Of a DNA stretch of 64,000 bases, positions 7,680-15,071 are shown in pieces. The stretch's first letter is position 1; every line of letters begins with the position of its first letter. The translations under genes were made by a program, and so were the position numbers. Source of the stretch: Sphingomonas limnosediminicola (GTDB taxonomy: Bacteria > Pseudomonadota > Alphaproteobacteria > Sphingomonadales > Sphingomonadaceae); NCBI RefSeq assembly GCF_039537965.1, contig NZ_BAABBM010000001.1, forward strand, positions 310,001 to 374,000, read 5' to 3'. A model generated the notes under the pieces. That model searched no databases. It was not told where the DNA came from and worked only from the letters and a program-made list of their open reading frames with translations.

Positions 7680-8001
7680 GCGTCATCATCCTTCTCGGGC
7701 CGTAGCCTCTGATTTTCGGAATGATGCCGCCGTTTGGGTGGGACGGTGCCCATGCGCGTTAGCGCTGATTGGCATTCAATTTGCTGCGGCTGGAAAATCC
7801 GACCGCTCCGGCCTTATGCGCCAGCGTCGCACGGGCGCAAAATGTTTTATTGGCGAATGCGTCAACGTTTTTTCATGACGCTATCGGAGCACTGAAGCTA
7901 ATGGCAGGTTTCGACCCATTCCCGCCATTAGCCGCGACCTGGTTGCAGGCCATTCCTCCGTCGCCTAGGCGAACATCGTAGCCCAACGACTGAAGTTTAC
8001 C
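7680..8001. other. Divergent intergenic region between alpA-like and outer-membrane genes
   Basis: This 322-base gap separates the leftward replication operon from the rightward outer-membrane gene, so it should carry both promoters. I found no convincing promoter pair or open frame. It does contain the palindromic repeat described separately at 7897-7932. Confidence 0.5.
7897..7932 (+). repeat. Palindromic repeat, copy 1
   Basis: A 36-base unit with 9-base inverted arms (GCTAATGGC / GCCATTAGC). The first 14 bases, GCTAATGGCAGGTT, recur with one mismatch and in opposite orientation at 9030-9043, on the other side of the outer-membrane gene. It resembles dispersed REP-like repeats. Confidence 0.55.
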
Positions 8002-9012
8002 GTGAACCGGACATCCTTGCTTCTCGGCGCCGCAGTCCTCGCGCTCGGCTCCCCTGTTCTTGCCGATCACATGGGTCCGTCCGGGTTTGGCGCGGGCGGC
8101 GGCATCAGCGTCTTCAGCCCAGAAACGATGGACGGCAGACATTGGGGCGCAGCATTCCGCATCACGTACACGCGGCCCGACCAACGCTCAGATGAAGAGC
8201 TGCAAACCTTGGCCGAACATGGGATTGCGGCCCACAACACGGATTACAGCCTCAACGCAGGACTGGGCGTCGCTTATGGCCTCAACCATCACCTGACGCT
8301 GTCCGCAGAGTTGCCCTATGTCCGCCGCGACCATCTCCGCGAGGGAGACGAGATCGGTGTCGAGCAGCTTGGCACCGTTGAGGGTATCGGCGACCTCAAC
8401 CTGCTCGCCAAATATCGGCTGACCGACGGGCAAGATCTCGGCCTAGCGCTTGTCGGTGGCATCAAGGTGCCGACCGGCAGCACGCACAAGACTGCGAATG
8501 GCGAGCGCCTCGAGACGGAACACCAGCCGGGCACCGGCAGCTGGGACCCGATCTTCGGCGCGTCGGCATCCGCGAAGCTCGGCATCATGCGACTGACGGC
8601 CAGCGCGCTGTACCAGCTGGCTACGACCGGCGCCGAGAACACGCGACTTGGAAACCGACTGCAAGGCGGGGTCGCCCTGTCTCATCGGTTCGGCCGAGCG
8701 GAGCAAGAGCCTGCCGAGAGCCGCAACCACCATCACGGCGATGAGCTGGATGAGCACCACGAGCATGCGCACTCCAGTTGGGATGCGCTCATCGAAGTCG
8801 CAGGAGAGTGGGAGGGCCGGCAGAAGATCGACGGCGAGGTAGAGCAAGCAAGTGGCGGAAAATGGGCCTGGATAGCGCCGGGGCTTCGGTTCAACGCCGC
8901 GACAGGCTGGTCCGCGTCAGCTGGGATCGCCGTTCCATTCTGGCAACAGATCAGGCCCTCGCACCCTGACAACCGCTACCGCGTCACTCTGTCATTGGGT
9001 CGGACCTTCTAA
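8002..9012 (+). CDS. Secreted outer-membrane beta-barrel protein with histidine-rich loop
   Basis: A 336-residue exported protein with a signal peptide ending near ALGSPVLADH. Alternating hydrophobic strands and a C-terminal aromatic residue (RVTLSLGRTF) indicate an outer-membrane beta barrel of the transporter / phenol-degradation MetA-like type, which often accompanies metal-efflux genes. A loop around residue 240 is very rich in His and acidic residues (NHHHGDELDEHHEHAHSS), suggesting metal binding. The GTG at 8002 is the start in the track; the next in-frame Met would remove the signal. It is the only rightward gene of this size in the element and is flanked by inverted repeats, so it looks like inserted cargo. 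Confidence 0.65.
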   Translation: MNRTSLLLGAAVLALGSPVLADHMGPSGFGAGGGISVFSPETMDGRHWGAAFRITYTRPDQRSDEELQTLAEHGIAAHNTDYSLNAGLGVAYGLNHHLTLSAELPYVRRDHLREGDEIGVEQLGTVEGIGDLNLLAKYRLTDGQDLGLALVGGIKVPTGSTHKTANGERLETEHQPGTGSWDPIFGASASAKLGIMRLTASALYQLATTGAENTRLGNRLQGGVALSHRFGRAEQEPAESRNHHHGDELDEHHEHAHSSWDALIEVAGEWEGRQKIDGEVEQASGGKWAWIAPGLRFNAATGWSASAGIAVPFWQQIRPSHPDNRYRVTLSLGRTF

Positions 9013-9374
9013 CGTCCGCTTTCCACCCAAACCTGCCACTAGCCGAAATCCCTGTCGACACGGACGGCTCCGCACAAATCCACAACATTGTTGATGCTGC
9101 TTCATAATGGAGATTGCGTAACAGCACGTCCGATGTTCTACTTTCCGTGCCTGGCACGAACGAAGCCACGACAAAGGGAGAACACTCATGGGGCCGTGAT
9201 AGGGGATGAACCCATACAAGCGCTTTCAGTTGAGTGCGAAAACGGGCCGTCGCAAATAGACCTAGCTCACCCCCGAACCGAAATATCGGCGGGCATTAGG
9301 CTTCCTCTCGCGGCGAGCAGGAAAAATGAACACTGACTGGCTGCTGAGCCCAATCTCGAAGAGAAGGAGGCCTT
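9013..9374. other. Intergenic region downstream of the outer-membrane gene
   Basis: This 362-base stretch carries the second repeat copy near its left end. I see no convincing gene in the rest: the short open frames here lack ribosome sites or overlap the better supported 59-residue gene that follows. Confidence 0.45.
9030..9043 (-). repeat. Palindromic repeat, copy 2 (partial, inverted)
   Basis: The complement of this site reads GCTAGTGGCAGGTT and matches 13 of 14 bases of the copy at 7897-7910, in opposite orientation. The second palindrome arm of copy 1 is not preserved here. Together the two copies bracket the outer-membrane gene. Confidence 0.5.
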
Positions 9375-9554
9375 ATGGCTTACCTGAACTTTTGGCTACA
9401 CATGGACGACGGGTACATGTGGCGTTGGTACTGTTCCGAACCGGATGGCACCCTCGTCGCTATTTCAGCTCGTTCGTTTTCGAAATTAGCCGATGCCGAG
9501 CGTGCTGCTGACGCAGCGCGAACGAGCATCGGAAACCGCAACCTGGCAGCCTAA
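9375..9554 (+). CDS. 59-residue YegP/DUF1508-like protein
   Basis: An ATG with AAGGAGG ideally placed upstream opens a 59-codon frame (MAYLNFWLHMDDGYMWRWYC...) ending at TAA. The pattern of a short beta strand, WRWYCSEPDGTLVAISARSFS and an alanine-rich helix (DAERAADAART) resembles one repeat of the YegP/DUF1508 fold. Function of that family is unclear. It is followed at once by a terminator-like hairpin, which supports its being an expressed gene. It is convergent with the integrase. Confidence 0.65.
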   Translation: MAYLNFWLHMDDGYMWRWYCSEPDGTLVAISARSFSKLADAERAADAARTSIGNRNLAA

Positions 9555-9574
9555 GACTGCAAGCTCGTGCCGGC

Positions 9575-9600
9575 TTGGGCGGTCTTCCGAGGCCGCCCAA
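9575..9600 (+). terminator. Terminator-like hairpin after the 59-residue gene
   Basis: Arms TTGGGCGG and CCGCCCAA pair perfectly over 8 bp, extendable by two more pairs, around a 6-base loop, 20 bases after the stop codon. Only a weak T stretch follows. It lies between two convergent genes and may serve both. Confidence 0.5.
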
Positions 9601-9637
9601 TTGCCTCACTTCGAGCGAAGACTGACAGCGAAGTTGG

Positions 9638-11080
9638 TCACTCAATCCCTCCTGTGATCCGCACCAACTTGAGGGCCCACCAGTCCATCAATTCTCGCTT
9701 CCGTAACCGGTAGCGCTTCTGCAAATCGCCGTGATCGTAGGCTTTCGTCACGCCAACCGTGATTTCGTGGTTCACCGCCGCTTGCAGCACTTCTATCGGC
9801 GCTGACCATGTGATCTCGCCGTCTGCATTCTCGTCGCCGTCGCGGCAGCGAGTAATGAAAGTGTGCCGTAAATCATGGATGCGCCACGGCACCATTTCCA
9901 CGTTCGCCACCTGTGCCAACGCGGCCTTCTTCCGCGCCACAGTGTCCGCTCGTAGCGCTCCGCCAGCGCGTATTGCTCGATGGTCCTCTTCGCTCAGCCC
10001 CACAAGATTGCCTTTCACGCGACGGTCCAGCGCAGCCTTGAGCTTGTTCCAGCCGCTGATCGGTGTCGCGCCCGTGTCACTCGGAAATACTAGACCGCTC
10101 CGCCGCTGGGCACTGCCGGTGTTCGCAGGGCGGTGGAGGGCATCATAAACTGCGCTTGCATCCTCCAGCAGCTGTATGGCCGGCACGCTCAGTGCCACTT
10201 CGTGCGCGCCCTTCCGGTTTTTCACGCGTTCCTTCGGCAGCACGATCAGCTTGCGCTCAAGGTCAACTTCTTCCCACATGAGACCCGCAATCTCATTCTT
10301 ACGCTGGCCAGTGAGCATCAGGAGCTTAATGACCGCGCCGAAGGGCCAGCCCTGTTCGCTCGCTGCCTGCCAGATTGCCCGCAACTCGTCGTCCGTGAGC
10401 GCCCGCGTGATTTTCTTCGGCGGCTGACGATTGGTCATGCCGGTCGTCGGTAGCGCGCCGTTGAACAGGCCGCGCGACAACGCGAATTTGAAGACGCCGC
10501 GAACAACCTTCAGTGTCTCGTCGACGGGGCCGCCAGACTTGTCGAGTTGCGTCAGCAGGCGGGCAACCATCGGCGTCGTGATGTCGGACAAAGCGCAGCT
10601 GCCGAGGGTGGGGAACACCCGCTGCTCCAACAGACGCTCTCGGGCGACCGCCGTAGTCTGAGTTACGGCGCGCTTGCGACCGCCGACCAGCTGGCCAGAT
10701 TTCATCGCTGCGATGTAATCTTCGGCCACCGCGCGGAAGGTGCCAGCCTGTTGGTCCGTGGCTGCTCGCTCGGCCTCTAACTTCTCCTGAGCCAGCCGCA
10801 TTTCGGGGTCCACGCCATCGGCAGCCAGCCGCATATAATGACGGGCCTTTTGACGCGCGGCGGTGACGTCCATCGCGGGAAATCGCCCAACAACCGATTT
10901 GCGCCGCTGCGTCCTCAGGCCGCCTGCATCCGCTAGCCGATAGATTATGGCCCACGACTTCACACCGTTCGGAGTGATCCAAAGGAAAAGCCCAGGCTCA
11001 CTATCTGATACTTCGGTGCGACCGGCGTGAGGACGACGATAACGTTCAACGGCTGCGTCGGTGAGGTGCGTCTTTGCCAT
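9638..11080 (-). CDS. Tyrosine recombinase / integrase with DUF4102 arm-binding domain
   Basis: A 480-residue site-specific recombinase that inserts and excises the element. An N-terminal arm-DNA-binding domain of the DUF4102 type (about 1-95) is followed by a SAM-like core-binding domain (about 110-205) and the catalytic domain. Active-site residues are Arg260 (TGQRKNEI), His402 and Arg405 (HDLRHTF), His438 (VNHEI) and the nucleophile Tyr448 (KAYDH). A roughly 70-residue insertion precedes the HxxR box. It is transcribed away from the tRNA remnant about 170 bases to its right, the usual position next to an attachment site. Confidence 0.92.
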   Translation of the reverse strand: MAKTHLTDAAVERYRRPHAGRTEVSDSEPGLFLWITPNGVKSWAIIYRLADAGGLRTQRRKSVVGRFPAMDVTAARQKARHYMRLAADGVDPEMRLAQEKLEAERAATDQQAGTFRAVAEDYIAAMKSGQLVGGRKRAVTQTTAVARERLLEQRVFPTLGSCALSDITTPMVARLLTQLDKSGGPVDETLKVVRGVFKFALSRGLFNGALPTTGMTNRQPPKKITRALTDDELRAIWQAASEQGWPFGAVIKLLMLTGQRKNEIAGLMWEEVDLERKLIVLPKERVKNRKGAHEVALSVPAIQLLEDASAVYDALHRPANTGSAQRRSGLVFPSDTGATPISGWNKLKAALDRRVKGNLVGLSEEDHRAIRAGGALRADTVARKKAALAQVANVEMVPWRIHDLRHTFITRCRDGDENADGEITWSAPIEVLQAAVNHEITVGVTKAYDHGDLQKRYRLRKRELMDWWALKLVRITGGIE

Positions 11081-11249
11081 GAGAAGCTCCGAAAAGGGTC
11101 TCTCAGGGGTCTTTTGGGGAGTTCTTCAACGGTCCCCAACGTTCCCCTGCGTTCGATCCTTCTCGCTCCGAAACGACAAAAAGCAAAGGATTATCGTGGC
11201 TTAGCGTCAACTAAAGTTGTTGTCCGTTCGCCAACGTTCGTGGGCAACC

Positions 11250-11299
11250 CACCCTTCACACGGGTGGGGTCGTAGGTTCAATCCCTACCGCGCCCACCA
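11250..11299 (+). other. attR: 3' half of tRNA-Val(CAC) left by element integration
   Basis: These 50 bases fold as the anticodon arm (stem CACCC/GGGTG, loop TTCACAC, anticodon CAC), T arm (GTAGG, TTCAATC, CCTAC), 3' acceptor strand CGCGCCC and CCA end of a tRNA-Val. No D arm or 5' acceptor strand precedes it. Integration into a tRNA gene leaves an intact gene at one end and this partial copy at the other; since the remnant is on the plus strand at the right end, the intact tRNA-Val should lie left of this window. The identity block beginning at the anticodon arm points to crossover in that arm. Confidence 0.8.
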
Positions 11300-11320
11300 C
11301 GCCGCTTGGGCGTGACCACC

Positions 11321-12034
11321 TCAAATATGCAGATAGTTGGGCTGGAAACTCGCGACGCGGCGGATTTCATCCCAGTCTATGAACTGGATTTCGCGACCCT
11401 TGCGCGTGATCAAGCCCTGACGTTCCATGTCCGCCAGCACGCGGTTCACGTTCACTGACGTCTGACCAGTGATTTCGGCGATCTGCTGCTGCGTAAACGG
11501 GTTGAGCATCGGTCCGTTATGAACATGCATGCGCTCCGCCGTCTCGCAGAGCAGGTGCGCCACGCGAGCCGTTGAATCGCGGCGTCCGCAATTTACCAGC
11601 CATTCGTAACCAATCGCCTCGTTGCGCTGGATGAGCTTCCAGAAGAAGCGCTGCATTTCGGGATGGGCTTCCACGATAGGATCGAAGTCTTCCGCCTTGC
11701 CGACCAGGACTTCGCTGCGCACGATTGCCTGAATGCCGTAGTCTGCCGGCCCCGTGCGTGGAAGAATGCCTTCCCCGGGGAACCGCAAAGCGACGATCTG
11801 TCGCCGCCCGGCGTTGTCCGCCTTGAACTTTGACAGGATACCGGATCGCACGAACATGACCTCATTGCGTTCGACGCCCTGCTCCCGGAACGGGCGGCGC
11901 GGCTCAACTATGACCGTGCGATTGGGCATACGGGCGAGAAGGTCAGCCAAATGGGGCGCCAGGCCGGCGTCGACCAAGGTCTCGCGAAGCGAAACAGCCG
12001 GGGCTGTCGACTGCAATCGCCGACTCGCCATCAT
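11321..12034 (-). CDS. Crp/Fnr-family transcriptional regulator
   Basis: A 237-residue regulator. Residues about 35 to 135 form a cyclic-nucleotide-binding-type beta roll (VMFVRSGILSKFKADNAGRRQIVALRFPGE), followed by the long dimer helix and a C-terminal winged helix with LNPFTQQQIAEITGQTSVNVNRVLADMERQGLI as the DNA-reading helix. No Fnr-type N-terminal cysteine cluster is present, so it is not an oxygen sensor of the Fnr kind; its ligand is unknown. The ATG at 12034 has GGGGAG upstream. It lies directly next to the tRNA remnant and is the first normal chromosomal gene after the element. Confidence 0.85.
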   Translation of the reverse strand: MMASRRLQSTAPAVSLRETLVDAGLAPHLADLLARMPNRTVIVEPRRPFREQGVERNEVMFVRSGILSKFKADNAGRRQIVALRFPGEGILPRTGPADYGIQAIVRSEVLVGKAEDFDPIVEAHPEMQRFFWKLIQRNEAIGYEWLVNCGRRDSTARVAHLLCETAERMHVHNGPMLNPFTQQQIAEITGQTSVNVNRVLADMERQGLITRKGREIQFIDWDEIRRVASFQPNYLHI

Positions 12035-12100
12035 CTTTTCTCCCCGGTCGAAGCGATGCGCCTCCGAAACGTTATGCGCAAGTGCTTACCCTTCTGTAAG

Positions 12101-12529
12101 TTAATCAAGATTAGTATCAAACTCCATCACAAGCGCCCGAATCTGCTCTTCGTTGAGCGACACAGAAGAAGCCAGATTCGGCGGTCCTGGCCATCCGGTA
12201 TCGCGGAATTCGAGACCGTTCCATTGACGCAGTTTGGAATATCGCGGGATCACGTGAAAATGGACCTGTGGGTCCACCATCATCAACATCAAATAGTTGA
12301 CGCGCTCATAAGCGACGAAGCGTTTCAACGAACGTTCGATCCACGCGATCGCTTCTGCCTGTTCGACGAATGCCTCGCTCGGCAACGCGCCGTAGGCAAT
12401 GGCGTCGCTTTTCGCGGCAAGCACCAGGGAACCGAGAGTTACCTGTGCTGGCCTTAGGAGGATAACCCAATGTTCGAGTTCTCTCAGGAGGGTCGCGGGA
12501 TAGCCGAATTTCTTGATCGTCGGATTCAT
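12101..12529 (-). CDS. HIT-family nucleotide hydrolase
   Basis: A 142-residue protein of the histidine-triad superfamily. The signature reads QVHFHVIPR at residues 88-96, so the catalytic middle His and last His are present while the first triad position is Gln. Such proteins hydrolyse nucleoside phosphoramidates or dinucleoside polyphosphates in the cytoplasm. The start MNPTIKKF at 12529 was taken; the frame stays open much further upstream but would then run through tRNA-His, which excludes it. It is upstream of and in the same direction as the Crp/Fnr gene. Confidence 0.8.
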   Translation of the reverse strand: MNPTIKKFGYPATLLRELEHWVILLRPAQVTLGSLVLAAKSDAIAYGALPSEAFVEQAEAIAWIERSLKRFVAYERVNYLMLMMVDPQVHFHVIPRYSKLRQWNGLEFRDTGWPGPPNLASSVSLNEEQIRALVMEFDTNLD

Positions 12530-12621
12530 GGCGCCTCGCTTGCGTTCGACTTCGACCGACCCTAAGTGGCGCCAGCGCTGAAGGAAACCGCACGAGAGAG
12601 TGGTTTTCGAAGCGTTCCCGT

Positions 12622-12699
12622 GGCGATCGTAGCTCAGCTGGTTAGAGCACTGGTTTGTGGTACCAGGGGTCGGGGGTTCAAGTCCCCTCGGTCGCCCCA
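12622..12699 (+). tRNA. tRNA-His (anticodon GTG)
   Basis: A 78-base cloverleaf with the extra G at position -1 opposite discriminator C73, as is specific for tRNA-His. The anticodon loop is TTGTGGT between CTGGT and ACCAG, the T arm is GGGGG TTCAAGT CCCCT, and CCA is encoded. Confidence 0.95.
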
Positions 12700-12731
12700 T
12701 TCTTCTTTCAGAAGCCGGACAGTTCAGACCA

Positions 12732-13781
12732 ATGACAACGCCCTGGGGCCTTGCAGATTTCGACGCGCACGAAGAAATCCACTTCATCGACAATGAGAAT
12801 TGTGGGTTGAAGGCGATCATCGCCGTCCACTCGACGCATCTCGGCCCCGCTGGCGGCGGCGCGCGCTTCTGGCACTATGCCGAGGATCAGGCCGCGCTGG
12901 TTGATGCGCTGCGCTTGTCGCGCGGGATGAGCTACAAGAACGCCATGGCTGGCCTGCCGTTGGGTGGCGGCAAGGCTGTCATTCTCGCCGATTCCGAGCG
13001 CAAGAAGACGCCAGACCAGCTTCATGCTTTCGGCAAGGCCGTCGAGCATCTCTGTGGTCGCTACGTCACCGCGGAAGACGTTGGTATGAGCGTCGCCGAC
13101 ATGATCGAGGTTGCACGCTCGACCAAGTTTGTCGCCGGGCTTCCAAATTCCGCGGGCGATGTCGGTGGCGATCCGGGGCCCCACACGTCGCTTGGCGTCT
13201 TCCTCGGCATCAAGGCGGCAGTGAAGCGCGCACTCGGCAAGGAAAATCTGGAGGGGCTGCACATCGCGATGCAGGGCGCAGGCAGCGTCGCCACCGGTGT
13301 CGCGCTTCATGCCTGCGCCGAAGGCGCGCGCCTATCGATCGCCGATGTCGACCAAGCGAAGGCAAAGAAGCTCGCCGACGCAGTGAACGGAACTGTGGTG
13401 TCGACGGATGACATCCTTGCTCTCGAAGCGGACGTCGTCAGCCCTAACGCACTGGGCGCAGTTCTAACGGCAGATTCGATCGCGGCACTTCGCGCGCCGA
13501 TCGTTGCGGGCGGTGCCAACAATCAGCTTGCGACTCCCGAGGACGGCGAGCGGCTGCATCAGCGCGGCATCCTTTACGCTCCCGATTACGTGATCAACGC
13601 CGGCGGCATCATCAATGTGTGCACCGAATATCTTGGCGATGGTGATGCTAGCCTGGTGCGCGAGCGTATCCAGGGCATCCCGCTACGGCTCGAGCAGATC
13701 TGGGCCGAGAGCGCCGAAAGCGGCCGCAATCCTGCCGCCGTCGCCGATGCTATGGCGCAGCGGCTTATTGGAAGGGCATAG
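12732..13781 (+). CDS. Glu/Leu/Phe/Val dehydrogenase (leucine dehydrogenase type)
   Basis: A 349-residue NAD-dependent amino-acid dehydrogenase that would deaminate branched-chain or aromatic amino acids to 2-oxo acids. The substrate domain shows LGPAGGGARFW and the catalytic lysine segment MAGLPLGGGKAVIL; PNSAGDVGGDPGPHTS follows; the Rossmann nucleotide site is MQGAGSVATGVA. Length fits leucine/phenylalanine dehydrogenases (about 350) rather than glutamate dehydrogenase. The ATG at 12732 is used because upstream starts overlap tRNA-His. It ends 11 bases before ccmC, but functional linkage is doubtful. Exact substrate cannot be told from sequence. Confidence 0.85.
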   Translation: MTTPWGLADFDAHEEIHFIDNENCGLKAIIAVHSTHLGPAGGGARFWHYAEDQAALVDALRLSRGMSYKNAMAGLPLGGGKAVILADSERKKTPDQLHAFGKAVEHLCGRYVTAEDVGMSVADMIEVARSTKFVAGLPNSAGDVGGDPGPHTSLGVFLGIKAAVKRALGKENLEGLHIAMQGAGSVATGVALHACAEGARLSIADVDQAKAKKLADAVNGTVVSTDDILALEADVVSPNALGAVLTADSIAALRAPIVAGGANNQLATPEDGERLHQRGILYAPDYVINAGGIINVCTEYLGDGDASLVRERIQGIPLRLEQIWAESAESGRNPAAVADAMAQRLIGRA

Positions 13782-13792
13782 GGGCGGGTGCC

Positions 13793-14509
13793 ATGCACGC
13801 GCTTGCCAATCCGACACGCTTCCTGCGCATCGCCCGACCGGCGACTGCATGGCTGTTTCTGGTCGGCTTCGCGCTTGCCGCCATTGGCGTCGTTTCCGGG
13901 CTCACGCTAACCCCACCCGATTATCTGCAGGGCGAAACTGTCCGGATTCTCTACATACACGTACCGTCTGCATGGCTCGGCATGGCGGGATGGACGGGCA
14001 TCGCGGCGGCGTCCGTCAGCCAGCTCGTTTGGCGGCACCCACTTGCCGCCGTTGCGGGACGCGCGACGGCTCCGGCAGGTGCGACCTTCGCGGCAATCTG
14101 CCTAATAACAGGATCGATCTGGGGCCGCCCGACTTGGGGCACTTGGTGGGAGTGGGACGGCCGGCTGACGTCGATGCTCGTCCTGTTCTTCCTGTACCTC
14201 GGCTACATAGCGCTCGGCTCGGCCGAGCGGGAGCGGGGCGGGGAAGGGCGGATTGCCGCCATCTACGGTCTCGTCGGCGCTATCAACCTGCCGATCATCC
14301 ATTATTCGGTCCTATGGTGGCGAACGCTTCACCAGGGGCAGAGCATCAGCATGTCTGGATCGACGATCGATAGTTCGATCCTGTGGCCGCTACCGCTGAC
14401 AATGGTGGGGTTCACCTGCCTGTTTGGCGCAGCGGTGCTGATGCGGATCCGCGCGGAACTGGCGCAGACCAAGGTCGAAGCGCGGATGCGCAGGATGGGT
14501 GCGGAGTGA
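13793..14509 (+). CDS. ccmC: CcmC, heme transfer protein of cytochrome c maturation
   Basis: A 238-residue inner-membrane protein with six predicted helices and the tryptophan-rich heme-binding WGRPTWGTWWEWD motif in a periplasmic loop (near residue 109-121). With CcmA/B/D it loads heme onto CcmE. It opens a run ccmC-D-E-F-G-H-I in which every neighbour overlaps by one to four bases, so one operon is certain. Length matches the family. Confidence 0.95.
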   Translation: MHALANPTRFLRIARPATAWLFLVGFALAAIGVVSGLTLTPPDYLQGETVRILYIHVPSAWLGMAGWTGIAAASVSQLVWRHPLAAVAGRATAPAGATFAAICLITGSIWGRPTWGTWWEWDGRLTSMLVLFFLYLGYIALGSAERERGGEGRIAAIYGLVGAINLPIIHYSVLWWRTLHQGQSISMSGSTIDSSILWPLPLTMVGFTCLFGAAVLMRIRAELAQTKVEARMRRMGAE

Positions 14510-14634
14510 ACCCGTGGCCATTCGTAACGGCGGCTTATGTAGTTGCCATAGCGTTGACGGCGGCCCTGCTGATTTGGGCCTATGCGTCGATGCGCCGGGC
14601 GGAGGCCGCCGCTGACGCGCTGAAGCGGAAATGA
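14506..14634 (+). CDS. ccmD: CcmD, small heme exporter subunit
   Basis: A 42-residue single-span protein starting with GTG that overlaps the ccmC stop (GTGA). One hydrophobic helix (about residues 7-27) is followed by an Arg/Ala-rich cytoplasmic tail (MRRAEAAADALKRK), as usual for CcmD, which helps release holo-CcmE from CcmABC. Its stop overlaps the ccmE start (ATGA). Identified mainly by size and position. Confidence 0.85.
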   Translation: MNPWPFVTAAYVVAIALTAALLIWAYASMRRAEAAADALKRK

Positions 14635-15071
14635 AGGCCAAGAATCAGCGGCTGGTGCTGGTCGCAGCCGCAGCCTTTGCTCTTCTCGCGGCAGTGCTTC
14701 TGGCCATGTGGGGCCTCAAGGACCGGGCGTCCTATTTCTTCACTCCGGCGGACATTGCTGCCGGCAAAGCCACCGACGGACAGGCCATGCGTCTCGGCGG
14801 CATGGTCGAACGCGGCTCGATCAAGCGCGAGCCGGACGGCGTGACGATCCGCTTCATCATCACCGACGGAAAAGCGCGCACGCCGGTCACCTATCGCGGA
14901 ATCGTGCCCGATCTTTTCCGGGAGGGCAGCGGTGCGGTCGCCGAAGGACACCTTCAGAATCGCACCTTCGTCGCCGACACGATCCTCGCCAAACATGACG
15001 AGCGCTACATGCCACCCGAGCTCGGCAACCTTGCCGCCGAGCACAAGGCTGGGAAGACCCTCGAAAAGTGA
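14631..15071 (+). CDS. ccmE: CcmE, periplasmic heme chaperone
   Basis: A 146-residue membrane-anchored heme chaperone: one N-terminal span, then an OB-fold with MRLGGMVERGSIKREPDG and ITDGKARTPVTYRGIVPDLFREG. The heme-binding histidine is in LAKHDERYMPPEL near residue 120, followed by the conserved tyrosine. It carries heme from CcmC to CcmF. It overlaps ccmD and ccmF by four bases each. Confidence 0.95.
   Translation: MKAKNQRLVLVAAAAFALLAAVLLAMWGLKDRASYFFTPADIAAGKATDGQAMRLGGMVERGSIKREPDGVTIRFIITDGKARTPVTYRGIVPDLFREGSGAVAEGHLQNRTFVADTILAKHDERYMPPELGNLAAEHKAGKTLEK

Noticed and set aside
9326..9511. 61-codon frame starting MNTDWLLSPISK
   Set aside because: It overlaps the 59-residue YegP-like gene, which has the better ribosome site, pattern and terminator.
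12657..12731. Upstream start of the amino-acid dehydrogenase
   Set aside because: The longer frame begins inside tRNA-His; the ATG at 12732 gives a normal N terminus.
12530..12820. N-terminal extension of the HIT protein
   Set aside because: It would be translated through the tRNA-His gene; the internal ATG at 12529 gives the normal family length.
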